From Deltaproteobacteria bacterium (GTDB taxonomy: Bacteria; Myxococcota_C; UBA6777): a stretch of DNA of 64,000 nucleotides. The translations under genes were made by a program, and so were the position numbers. Each line of letters begins with the position of its first letter. Position 1 is the stretch's first letter. The notes under the pieces are model-generated. The model was not told where the DNA came from. It did not search any database and saw nothing but the letters and a program-made list of their open reading frames with translations. Positions 1 to 7,928 of the stretch are shown here, piece by piece. The stretch covers positions 50,342 to 114,341 of the forward strand of contig SBHC01000080.1 of NCBI GenBank assembly GCA_006226375.1. The letters are read 5' to 3'.

Positions 1-618
1 GCGAAAGAGCGCAGGGGCTGAGCGTAGACCAAAACGGTCCATCACGGAGCTGGAGGTCACGACCACTTCCAGCGCTTCCTTGTCCCATCGGATGCCCAAT
101 AAGCGGCCTTCCCAGGGTCGGGGTAGGGGGGCAGGAGAGAGCAGCCAGCCTTCGTTTCCGGCCACAGCGACAACGAGCCTGCCGTGGGAGTGTTGCGCCC
201 TGTACACGATAGCGAGCTTTCCAGAAGCGGAGGGGAGAAGGCCCAACGTTTGGTACAAGGGTTGTTCTGGAGGGAGCGGCCACGCGGCTTTCGCTTCCTG
301 ACGTTGTGGGTCCATGCGAACGTACACCCCGTGCTGAAAGCGGGTGTGGTGGCGAGAGGTAAAGATCCCCTGAGCGCAAACGGTCCACAGCCTTGGGCCA
401 AAGCGAAGCGTTTTAAAGTGGTCATCACCCTGGCAGCTTGTGACTTCCTCTCGGCGGGCTTGATTTTTCCATAGCGGCTGGCCTTTGGCGTTGACCCAGC
501 GGAGAATGCGAGGGCCTGTCTGTCGTTGGGTGACGTTCCAGCTGAGCCAGAGGGTTGGAGCCAGCGCGAGGAGCATGGTTCCGAAGAGCAACATACGGGG
601 ATGAAACAACCAGGACAT
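1..618 (-). CDS. Membrane-anchored protein of unknown function, 3' end outside window
   Basis: An open frame without stops runs on the minus strand from an ATG at 618 to the window edge, giving 206 residues with the C-terminus missing. Residues about 9-27 (beginning MLLFGTMLLALAPTLWLSW) form one hydrophobic segment that could be a signal anchor. The rest is soluble-looking with many Trp and Pro and no motif I recognise. An AGGAG lies about 13 nt upstream of the ATG, rather far, and the inverted repeat ACAGG-CT-CCTGT (627-638) overlaps it. It is transcribed divergently from the MscS-type gene. The frame is credible because it is long and has a sensible N-terminus, but the function is unknown. 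Confidence 0.6.
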   Translation of the reverse strand, partial: MSWLFHPRMLLFGTMLLALAPTLWLSWNVTQRQTGPRILRWVNAKGQPLWKNQARREEVTSCQGDDHFKTLRFGPRLWTVCAQGIFTSRHHTRFQHGVYVRMDPQRQEAKAAWPLPPEQPLYQTLGLLPSASGKLAIVYRAQHSHGRLVVAVAGNEGWLLSPAPLPRPWEGRLLGIRWDKEALEVVVTSSSVMDRFGLRSAPALFR

Positions 619-720
619 AATGAACTACAGGCTCCTGTGTCTTGCAGTTAATGCCAGAAATCGATATATGCTAGCCACGATCAATAGAATGTTTTGACCT
701 TTCAAGGAAAGGAGCAGCGT

Positions 721-1686
721 ATGTGGATGCCTGTCTTTTTGGGTGCGGCCACCAAAAAAGTTGTGAGAACCAAGGGCGATGCATTGGTGCAACAGTTTGA
801 CTCGTTGCTCCTTACCATCGTGAAATGGTTGAATCTTCCGCCCAGTGCCTCTCCCCTTGTGGAGTGGTGTTTGCGGTTGACCATGGTGGTGTTTGTCTTG
901 TTGTTCGTCTCTGTGCTGGCGCGACGAGCCCAGCTTGAGCGGATTGTGGGATGGGTGGACGACAAGGTTGGGGCTATCGAGTTGACCCCATCCGATCGCA
1001 ACTTTGTTTCGTTCGCCGCCTGGGCCGGGATGTGGTTGATTGGGCTCATTATGATCCTGTACATCCTCAAGCTCCACACCTTGCTCACGACAGTTGGCCT
1101 CTCGGCAGGTGTCGTCACCGCTCTCGTTGCTGCGTCGAACCGCGACCTGCTGGGAAACGTCTCTGCCGGCTTTGCTTTGCAGGCACGTCGTCACATCACC
1201 CAGGGACACTCCATTAAAGTGATGGGGTTGGAAGGAACACTCAAAGAAATCGGTCTGACGTCCTGCACCTTGGAAGGTTGGGATGGCGTATGCCACTACA
1301 TCCCCAACGCCAAGTTGTTGAACGAGGTGTTGACCAATTACTCGTTGTCTGCCTTTCGACGGGCCACGATCACCTTTTGGTTTGACCAGGACGAGGTGGA
1401 TCTGGATGAGGTGGAGTCTGTACTCAACGGGGTGATCGCAGAAGCTCCCGGTCAGTCCAGCGCCAAGACCTCGTTCTTTACCTACGGAGAGTGCACCGAG
1501 AAGGGCCAACAGATCAACCTGTATGTGTATTTTGATCCGACTGGTTGGTCCGCCAACGCCTCGGCCACACGTCGGCTGTTGCTGGAGAAGATTGACGCCT
1601 CAGAGATCCGGATGGGGATCCCACAACAGCTGGTCTTGTTTGTGGACGGAGAGGCCGGTCTTGAATCGGATGAGACTGTTGTCTAG
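721..1686 (+). CDS. MscS-family small-conductance mechanosensitive channel
   Basis: Predicted inner-membrane channel that opens under membrane tension and releases solutes on osmotic downshock. The 321-residue protein has hydrophobic segments at about 46-70, 98-118 and 125-150. The third leads into the family's pore-helix/beta-domain junction, seen as GLSAGVVTALVAASNRDLLGN followed by an AGF..QARR stretch, then a beta domain containing the IPNAKLLNEVLTNYS motif. The length is close to the 286 residues of E. coli MscS. I chose the ATG at 721 because AAGGAG sits 7 nt upstream; an in-frame TTG at 694 would add nine residues. No operon partner is evident, as the next gene lies 145 nt away. Confidence 0.9.
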   Translation: MWMPVFLGAATKKVVRTKGDALVQQFDSLLLTIVKWLNLPPSASPLVEWCLRLTMVVFVLLFVSVLARRAQLERIVGWVDDKVGAIELTPSDRNFVSFAAWAGMWLIGLIMILYILKLHTLLTTVGLSAGVVTALVAASNRDLLGNVSAGFALQARRHITQGHSIKVMGLEGTLKEIGLTSCTLEGWDGVCHYIPNAKLLNEVLTNYSLSAFRRATITFWFDQDEVDLDEVESVLNGVIAEAPGQSSAKTSFFTYGECTEKGQQINLYVYFDPTGWSANASATRRLLLEKIDASEIRMGIPQQLVLFVDGEAGLESDETVV

Positions 1687-1831
1687 CCCTGGCCATTCGA
1701 CTCCTTGTTGGGTATGAACTTGACCCTTCTCATTGAAGGGGGTAGGCTGGGCAAGAACCTTGTCCTGTTTGTGGATCCTCAAACTCCACAAGGTGCAGCA
1801 AAACGCAAGCATTGGGATAGTGAGACAATCG

Positions 1832-3091
1832 ATGATGAATGTTGAGAAGTGGTACCCGCTTTGTTGGAGCGCAGGATTGCTGTGTCTGTTGCTGCTCTCG
1901 GGTCATGCAAGAGCCCAAGACTCTGGCAAAGTGAGCCTGTTTGTGACAGGTGACACCGCCAAGCACGAGCGGGCAGCAACATGGGTGGAAGGCATTTGGG
2001 TAAATATCTTTCACAAGCGACTTCAGGATGCTGAGGTTTTCTTGGGTGCCCGTGGCGATCAGGTCGCTGTGTTGAACAACGCCGAGAAGGCTTTTCTCGC
2101 TGGGAAAAAAGCCTACGAAGATCTCAACCCAGATCTGGCGTTTCGAAAGTTTCGAGAGAGCATCGGCTTGTTTGAGTCGGGGGCCTCGTACTTGTGGGAT
2201 ATGAACCGAGTGAGTCAGGCCTGGCTTTACTTGGGAGTGAGCTACCTGTTGAGTGGAAAACGACTCGACGCTGAGAAGTCCTTTCTTCAGGCGTTGATCA
2301 TTAATCCAACTGCGGACATCAAAAGTGTAACAACCGAAGCTGACAAAGTAAAAGTGTTCAAGCAGGTTGAGCAGCAGATCGGTTTGGCTCCTGTTGGCAC
2401 TCTGGAGATTCGCACCACTCCCTATGCGTCGGTGTACATCAACGGAAAGTTGGCGGGAGCTGCTCCTGTTCGGTTGCGCCTGCGTCGAGGCAAGCACTTT
2501 GTGATGGTCCGTCGCGAAGGCTACAAACACTGGGGCAAAGTGGTCAGCGTGACCGGGCAAACGGCTCGGTTCTCGATGACGCTCGCGCCGTTGAATGCCC
2601 GAAGCAACTGGCTGCAAAGTGGAAAGCTTGCGACCCAAAGCCTCAAGCCACAAAGTAGCTTGCCCACCGGAGTGGCAGCGTTTGGCACCTTGTCCCAGTC
2701 CCGGTATGTGTTGCTGGCCAAGGTAAAGTTTCTGCCTGACGGGAAGCGAATTAAAATCGTAGCAGCCGCCTATGATGTTGTCTCCAAAAAACAACTGGCG
2801 TCAGGTGGGGCTGTCGCGGGCTGGGGGACCGAGCCCGATATTGTGAAGAAACTGGGAGAGCAGTTGCTCGCGGGGAATAGCGTTCGTCTGGGCGGTTGGC
2901 AAACAATTGGACGACGTCCTCCGCCTCCACCCAAGAAAGGCGGAAGCAAGGCAGGGCTTGCCGTGGGTCTTACCATCGGATTGTTGGTGTTGGCCGGCGG
3001 CGGTGTGGTGCTCGGCTTGTACCTCACAGGAAACCTGACTGGACCGCAATGCCCCGACACAGGTAGCTGTGTCGAGATCAAGTTGGAATAG
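1832..3091 (+). CDS. Exported TPR/PEGA-domain protein with C-terminal membrane segment
   Basis: A 419-residue protein with an N-terminal signal peptide ending near GHARA-QD. A helical TPR-like region follows (about 90-180, ending in a YLLSGKRLDAEKSFLQAL unit). A PEGA domain comes next, with GTLEIRTTPYASVYINGKL and GAAPVRLRLRRGKHFV. A Gly/Lys-rich linker leads to one transmembrane helix near the C-terminus (AGLAVGLTIGLLVLAGGGVV), leaving a short Cys-containing tail. PEGA modules are common in myxobacterial envelope proteins and are thought to bind surface polymers. The start was placed at the MM pair (1832/1835) because the signal peptide begins there; the Shine-Dalgarno is weak. The lipoprotein gene follows after 8 nt, so the two are probably co-transcribed. 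Confidence 0.8.
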   Translation: MMNVEKWYPLCWSAGLLCLLLLSGHARAQDSGKVSLFVTGDTAKHERAATWVEGIWVNIFHKRLQDAEVFLGARGDQVAVLNNAEKAFLAGKKAYEDLNPDLAFRKFRESIGLFESGASYLWDMNRVSQAWLYLGVSYLLSGKRLDAEKSFLQALIINPTADIKSVTTEADKVKVFKQVEQQIGLAPVGTLEIRTTPYASVYINGKLAGAAPVRLRLRRGKHFVMVRREGYKHWGKVVSVTGQTARFSMTLAPLNARSNWLQSGKLATQSLKPQSSLPTGVAAFGTLSQSRYVLLAKVKFLPDGKRIKIVAAAYDVVSKKQLASGGAVAGWGTEPDIVKKLGEQLLAGNSVRLGGWQTIGRRPPPPPKKGGSKAGLAVGLTIGLLVLAGGGVVLGLYLTGNLTGPQCPDTGSCVEIKLE

Positions 3092-3099
3092 GAAACAGC

Positions 3100-3555
3100 A
3101 TGAAACGTTCAACGTGGCGCCTGGGCCTGGTCTTTGGGATCGGCCTTTTGCTCCTGACAGCTTGTGGACAGCCGGTTCCGCGCCTGGGCATGTCCATTCG
3201 AGGACTGGACTCCAGACTCCTACAACAAATCAGCTTCCTCGATATGGCGCTGTTCGATGGCAGCAAGATTGAGTGCCAGCAGATCACTCCCGACAACTAC
3301 AAGTCGGACAAGAAGGTGATCCAGGAGTCCCGGATCCCGCCGTTCAAAAACAAAAACGACATTGTCGCGCCTCTCTTCGTGAAGGAGTCACGGCCTTACT
3401 TGCTGCAAAACCTCGTGGAAGGTCGCAACCTTGTCGTGTTTGTCGTGGCGTTTAACAACGACAAAAAGAGCATGGCCGAAGGCTGCATTGGTAACGTCAA
3501 CTTGTTTGCAGGCCAGACCAAGGTCATTCCCATTACGCTCAAGCCCATCCAGTGA
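3100..3555 (+). CDS. Small putative lipoprotein of unknown function
   Basis: A 151-residue protein with a type II signal peptide: the charged start MKRSTWR, a hydrophobic core and the lipobox LLTAC, so Cys22 should be lipidated. The mature part has no domain I recognise. It contains two further Cys residues (in KIECQQ and EGCIGN) that could form a disulfide. It begins 8 nt after the PEGA protein and probably works with it in the envelope. A pyrimidine-rich, G-poor tract of about 50 nt follows the stop codon. Confidence 0.75.
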   Translation: MKRSTWRLGLVFGIGLLLLTACGQPVPRLGMSIRGLDSRLLQQISFLDMALFDGSKIECQQITPDNYKSDKKVIQESRIPPFKNKNDIVAPLFVKESRPYLLQNLVEGRNLVVFVVAFNNDKKSMAEGCIGNVNLFAGQTKVIPITLKPIQ

Positions 3556-3628
3556 TTCTCTCTCCTTCGCTTCCTTTTTCTTTCTTCTACATGTTTGTTT
3601 TGTGCCGCTCTCTCCCATAGGAGGACGT

Positions 3629-4921
3629 ATGCCGTCACGCTTGCAAGACCCCATCTCATTGGGTGCATTGAACCTGCGCAACCGACTGTACAGGGCTCCT
3701 GTTCTGGAAGGAGCGGGCTCTGCCAAGAACCCAGCCAAGGTCTACGCGAAACACTTTGTGCCCAACGCAGAGGCTGGAGTGGGCTTGATCATTCAGGGGA
3801 ACACCATCGTTCAGCCGGAAGGGCGGACCTCCCCTGGGATGTCGGCGGTGCATGACCAGGAGAGCCTGCTTGTGTTCCGTCCGATGACAGAAGCGATCCA
3901 CAAAGCGGGCGGTCGGATCGTCATTCAATTGGGGCACGGTGGGACCTACGCGCTGGAGTCCTGGCACCAGGAAGCGATGGCGGCGCGGACGCGTCCTCCG
4001 CTTGCGCCCAGCCCTCTGCCGTGGTGGATCCGGCTGATCTTGGACAGCGTTCATGTCCCAACCACCGAAGAGGTGGAAGGCATGACCCAACGGTTTGGGC
4101 AGGTCGCTGCCTGGGCTCGCGACGCCGGCTACGATGGAGTCCAGCTGGCTGGAAGCAACGCCAAGCTCCTGCACCAGTTCCTGAGCCCTGTGTACAACCG
4201 ACGGACTGACAAGTACGGCGGTGATCTCGATGGACGGACTCGAATCCTTCGTGAAATCCGCGAGTCGATTGCCCAACAAGCCGGCAGCGACTTTCCCGTG
4301 TTGCTTAAGTATACCGCGGTTGAGAACACTCTTTGGGGGAAGGGGATTACCCTTGATGAGGGAGTGGCGATCGCGAAGAAAGCGGAAGAATGGGGTTTTC
4401 AGGCCGTCACTCCTGTGATCGCTGACATGCTGCCCAACACAGCGATCTGCCGCGGTGATTTTCCGAAGCACACGTTTCGCCACAAGAAGCTGAGGCAGAC
4501 CATGCGCGAAGCGGCAGGCAACGCCTATCGTTTCTATGTGATTGCCACGGCGATGTGGTTTTCGTCTCGGCGTTATCCGTTTCAGCCTGTATGGAACCGC
4601 CCGGTGTTCTCGGCTGTTCGTGACGCTGTCTCCCTCCCTGTCTTTGGTGTAGGTGGGATTCGGACGCCTCAGGAAGCGGCCACCATTTTGCAGCAAGATG
4701 AAGCCGATCTGATCGGGATTGGCCGACCGTTCTATGCAGAGCCTCTTCTCCCCAAACGCTTCCTTGCAGCCTCCGCCGACGAACCCTTTCCGGCCATGGC
4801 CTGCGAAAACTGCAACCGCTGTATCATGCCCCAAATGGTCGGGATGGCAGGCGTTTGCTACAATCCTGAAACTCACCAGCGGCGCAAAGAGTTGGCAGCG
4901 ATGGGGACTCCTCCTGCCTGA
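3629..4921 (+). CDS. Old-yellow-enzyme-like NADH:flavin oxidoreductase
   Basis: A 430-residue FMN-type TIM barrel of the OYE family, without the C-terminal FAD domain of 2,4-dienoyl-CoA reductases. Visible family features are NRLYRAPVLEGAG near the N-terminus, QLGHGG, HQFLSPVYNRRTDKYGG with the following GRTR, the phosphate-binding VFGVGGIRTP, and IGIGRPFYAEP. A C-terminal CENCNRC...CYNP cluster resembles the Fe-S-binding region of dienoyl reductases. The position that holds the substrate-binding His of OYE1 (HSAN) reads AGSN here, so Ala174 replaces His while Asn177 is kept. The start at 3629 has AGGAGG 4 nt upstream; longer in-frame extensions are unlikely. It is followed closely by a VOC protein. 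Confidence 0.88.
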   Translation: MPSRLQDPISLGALNLRNRLYRAPVLEGAGSAKNPAKVYAKHFVPNAEAGVGLIIQGNTIVQPEGRTSPGMSAVHDQESLLVFRPMTEAIHKAGGRIVIQLGHGGTYALESWHQEAMAARTRPPLAPSPLPWWIRLILDSVHVPTTEEVEGMTQRFGQVAAWARDAGYDGVQLAGSNAKLLHQFLSPVYNRRTDKYGGDLDGRTRILREIRESIAQQAGSDFPVLLKYTAVENTLWGKGITLDEGVAIAKKAEEWGFQAVTPVIADMLPNTAICRGDFPKHTFRHKKLRQTMREAAGNAYRFYVIATAMWFSSRRYPFQPVWNRPVFSAVRDAVSLPVFGVGGIRTPQEAATILQQDEADLIGIGRPFYAEPLLPKRFLAASADEPFPAMACENCNRCIMPQMVGMAGVCYNPETHQRRKELAAMGTPPA

Positions 4922-4956
4922 CCAATCAACCATCATCCAAAGGGAGAGCGTTGCCT

Positions 4957-5385
4957 ATGAGCACAACGTTACGTCCGTTTCATCTGGCCTGCCCAACGAG
5001 CAACTTGGCGCGACAACGGAAGTACTACAACGAGGTGATCGGCTGCACGGAAGGCCGATCGTCGGAGACCTGGTGTGACTTTAACTTCTTCGGTCACCAG
5101 TTGGTGTTTCACGAGCTACCGGGGTTTTCCATGAAGGATGCCACCAACCCGGTAGACGGCCATGATGTTCCACTGCCTCACTTTGGTGTGGTCCTCACGA
5201 TGGATGATTGGCGAGAGCTGCGTGATCGTCTGGTTGACGCCGAGACAGACTTTATCATTGAGCCTTACATCCGGTTTGAAGGTCAGCCAGGGGAGCAAGC
5301 CACCCTGTTTTTCCGCGATCCTGATGGATATGCTTTGGAATTTAAGGCCTTTGACGACGATCGTTCCCTGTTCCAAAAGGAGTAG
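4957..5385 (+). CDS. VOC-family (glyoxalase/dioxygenase-like) protein
   Basis: A 142-residue vicinal-oxygen-chelate protein made of two beta-alpha-beta-beta-beta modules. Possible metal ligands are in FHLACPT (His9), PHFGVV and DGYALEFKAF (Glu). The DPDGYALEF ending is typical of the family. The reaction cannot be read from the sequence; glyoxalase-, dioxygenase- and resistance-type enzymes share this fold. AGGGAGAG lies 8 nt before the ATG. It starts 35 nt after the OYE-like gene and is likely in the same transcript, which suggests a small redox or detoxification pair. Confidence 0.85.
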   Translation: MSTTLRPFHLACPTSNLARQRKYYNEVIGCTEGRSSETWCDFNFFGHQLVFHELPGFSMKDATNPVDGHDVPLPHFGVVLTMDDWRELRDRLVDAETDFIIEPYIRFEGQPGEQATLFFRDPDGYALEFKAFDDDRSLFQKE

Positions 5386-5525
5386 AACGGGCGTTTTCTT
5401 AAATTTTCTTTTCGCGCGATGCCGCTCTACCGCTGAGTTTTCGGCGATTGGAGAAGGATTGTTTGAGAAAACTAGCAACCCAGAGAGGGAGATGTCGATA
5501 CTACACAGTGTTCAGACACAAACTC

Positions 5526-5543
5526 ACAGACAACACTGTCTGT
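5526..5543. repeat. Perfect 7-bp inverted repeat upstream of glycine-rich gene
   Basis: ACAGACA and TGTCTGT are separated by ACAC, 34 nt before the start codon at 5578. It could be an operator or an mRNA hairpin in the leader. There is no T-run, so it is not a typical terminator of the preceding VOC gene. Confidence 0.5.
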
Positions 5544-5577
5544 TTGACAAGGTACACACCTTTACAGGAGATTCAAA

Positions 5578-6501
5578 ATGAACGGAATTAGCGGATACTC
5601 AGCGAGTTTCACCAACTTCCAAATCAACAACAGCTTCGGAAGCTTTGGTGTGGGTCAGGCTCAGCAGTCCCTGGCTCCTTCGTTTCAGCTCAGCAACTAC
5701 ATGGCAAACTCCTTCTCCCATGGACCTGCTCTCGGCAGCAACATGATGTCGGATATGTCCATGGCTCAGACTCAGGGCTTCAACGCTGCAGCCAATCAGG
5801 CTCGTTCGTTGACCGCTCCCGCTGGTGGAAATTTCCTGCAAGGCATCCAACAAATGATGGGTCAACTCACCCAAATGCTGCAAACCTTGACGGGTATGAA
5901 AGCTCCAGGTGCAGGCACCGCTGGCGCTCTCCCCACTCCCAGCCCCGCAGCGATGGGCCAAGTGCAGCAGCCCCAACCGGCTGGCATCGCGCAAGCTCCC
6001 CAGCAAGCACAACAAGCTGGTGGCCAGCAAAAAGGTGGTCTTCTTGGTGGACTCCTCGGAACCTTGACCAAAGGTTTGGGCGGCGGTCTCCTCGGTGGCC
6101 TCTTGGGTAAAGTCATGGGCGGCAAAGGCTTGGGTGGCGGACTCAGCGCAATCACCGACCTGGTCGGCGGCCTCTTCGGTGGCGGCAAGGGCGGCAAGGG
6201 CGGCGGCATCGGCGGCATCTTGAAAGGCCTCCTTGGTGGCATCCTCGGCGGTGACAAAGGTGGCAAGGGCGGCGGCATCGGTGGCATCCTCAAGAACGTC
6301 TTGGGCGGCATCCTCGGCGGTGGCGACAAAGGCGGCAAGGGCGGCGGCATCGGCGGCGTCCTCAAAGGTCTCCTCGGTGGAGTCCTGGGTGGCGGTGACA
6401 AGGGCGGCGGTCTGTTGGGCGGTCTCCTCGGTGGCGGAAAAGGCAAAGGCATCGGTGGAGTTCTCGGTAAGGTCGCTGGTGGTCTCCTCTCCAAGATCTA
6501 A
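5578..6501 (+). CDS. Glycine-rich low-complexity protein with tandem repeats
   Basis: A 307-residue protein. The first 140 residues are Ser/Asn/Gln/Ala-rich and contain a Met-rich helix (GIQQMMGQLTQMLQTLTGM). The second half is almost entirely Gly, Leu, Ile and Lys in units such as KGGGIGGILKGLLGGILGGD. GG-x-LGG spacing recalls glycine zippers, so membrane insertion or self-assembly is possible. There is no signal peptide. A well-placed ACAGGAG precedes the ATG at 5578. The gene lies upstream of a trigger-factor-like protein and has its own 190-nt leader. I recognise no family; I infer a structural or aggregating role only from composition. Confidence 0.8.
   Translation: MNGISGYSASFTNFQINNSFGSFGVGQAQQSLAPSFQLSNYMANSFSHGPALGSNMMSDMSMAQTQGFNAAANQARSLTAPAGGNFLQGIQQMMGQLTQMLQTLTGMKAPGAGTAGALPTPSPAAMGQVQQPQPAGIAQAPQQAQQAGGQQKGGLLGGLLGTLTKGLGGGLLGGLLGKVMGGKGLGGGLSAITDLVGGLFGGGKGGKGGGIGGILKGLLGGILGGDKGGKGGGIGGILKNVLGGILGGGDKGGKGGGIGGVLKGLLGGVLGGGDKGGGLLGGLLGGGKGKGIGGVLGKVAGGLLSKI
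6193..6405 (+). repeat. Three tandem repeats of 69-72 nt inside the glycine-rich gene
   Basis: Near-identical units begin at about 6193, 6262 and 6334 with GGCAAGGGCGGCGGCATCGG and encode 23-24 residues each. In-frame unit lengths mean copy number could change by slippage without breaking the frame. Confidence 0.8.
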
Positions 6502-6748
6502 TCTTCCCCATCTCCTCCCTATCCTAGCTTCTTTCCCCTTCTTTTTGACACTCCCTGGTTTCTCCCCTATCTCTCTTTCTCTCTCCCGTCCAATCTTTTG
6601 GTAGACAACCCTTTCTTTTTCGACAGGGCTCGTTTATCCTCGGATGCGTTGCCAATCACAAAGCGTGTTCGACCTTTGCGACTTCCTACATGAAGTCCAA
6701 TCTGTTTGGATAGATAGAGATAGGTTCCAACCGATAGCGAGGTACTTG

Positions 6749-7873
6749 ATGACAAACGATCCCAAAAATACACAGGAATCGGGACAAGAGAAACCGGAAG
6801 AGCCCAAAAAGTTGGAAATCATTGGTGGTGGAGCGAATTCGTACACCGCCAAGATGATGCGTCAGCTTGCGGAGACCGCTCCTGTTGTCAGCAGTGAGTT
6901 GGATCTTTCCGAGTTGCCAGCTGCAGAGCTTCCCAACTTGAGTTCGATCACTGTGCAGGTGCCACCGTTTCCCGAGATCACCGAACAAGACGTGATGGCG
7001 CGCTTTGAGCTGATCTATTACGATACTTGTGTGGAGCGAAGCCTTCGTACTGTTGGTGAAGCGGTCGAAATGGGCGATGAATTGCTTCTCGACCTGGTGG
7101 GATATGTGAACGGTCAGATCATGCCATTCAGCGCCCAGGAAAATCTTCGGATCCGTCTGGAGCCTGATAGTATCCAACCAGGTGTCGGCAAAGCCCTCGC
7201 CGGCGCTCCTGTTGGGGAGACAAAGACCGTTGCGGTTGATGTGCCCCAAGACAATGGGAACCCGATCAAGGTCGCCTTTGTCATTGATATTAAGAAAGCT
7301 GCATCGCTGACGTTTCCCAAGCCTGAAGATCCTGCGACCCTTAAGGCTCTTGGTATGGGTGACACCCTGGATGATGTCTATGGTGCCATCGCACGATCGC
7401 TCAGCCAAGAACGCGACGGTGTGATGCTGGCCCAGTGCATGGGGTTGGCTCTGGAAGCCGTCGCTGCTGCTGTTGACATTGAGATCAGTGATGAGTTGAT
7501 CGACACCGAGATTCGCTCCCAGTGGACCCGGAACGAAGGTCGCTTCCTGATGGACAAGGGTGCGTCGCGAAAAGATATGGACGATGCTGTTGAGGCCTGG
7601 TTACGGGATGAAAACACCCGGAACGTTGCCCGTGAACGCCTCAAGATCGCGGCCATTATGATGTTGTACACCATCCAAGATCCTTCAGAGTTAACGCCTG
7701 AGGAAGTGGAAGGCTTCTTCGCCGACTACGCGAAACGAAACAACATCGACTATGACAAGTGGCGAGGTTCTCTCGCAGGGAAAGAGGAAGACCAAGAGGC
7801 ACTCCTCAACGAGTACCTCTACCTTCGCACCGTGACCCACATTACCTCCGAAGTAAACCTTCAGTTCACCTAG
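6749..7873 (+). CDS. Trigger-factor-like peptidyl-prolyl isomerase/chaperone lacking the ribosome-binding domain
   Basis: A 374-residue protein. Residues about 104-190 resemble the FKBP-type domain of trigger factor (MGDELLLDLVGYVNGQIMPF, then IQPGVGKALAGAPVGETKTV). Residues about 195-374 are helical and match the C-terminal SurA-like chaperone part (SDELIDTEIRSQW, DAVEAWLRDENTRNVARERL). The N-terminal ribosome-docking domain with its GFRxGxxP signature is absent; in its place is an acidic, Pro-rich start (MTNDPKNTQ...). No signal peptide is seen, so it is probably cytoplasmic. The start at 6749 follows AGCGAGG at 7-8 nt. The glycine-rich gene just upstream may be a client; that is inference from position only. 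Confidence 0.75.
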   Translation: MTNDPKNTQESGQEKPEEPKKLEIIGGGANSYTAKMMRQLAETAPVVSSELDLSELPAAELPNLSSITVQVPPFPEITEQDVMARFELIYYDTCVERSLRTVGEAVEMGDELLLDLVGYVNGQIMPFSAQENLRIRLEPDSIQPGVGKALAGAPVGETKTVAVDVPQDNGNPIKVAFVIDIKKAASLTFPKPEDPATLKALGMGDTLDDVYGAIARSLSQERDGVMLAQCMGLALEAVAAAVDIEISDELIDTEIRSQWTRNEGRFLMDKGASRKDMDDAVEAWLRDENTRNVARERLKIAAIMMLYTIQDPSELTPEEVEGFFADYAKRNNIDYDKWRGSLAGKEEDQEALLNEYLYLRTVTHITSEVNLQFT

Positions 7874-7928
7874 TCATCACGCTGGGTTCTCCCCCCATCC
7901 TTCTTTCCCGCTCCAAGCAACGTTTCCC

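Noticed and set aside
3656..4936. 426-residue frame opposite the OYE-like gene
   Set aside because: It is the antisense of a well-conserved enzyme gene and resembles no family.
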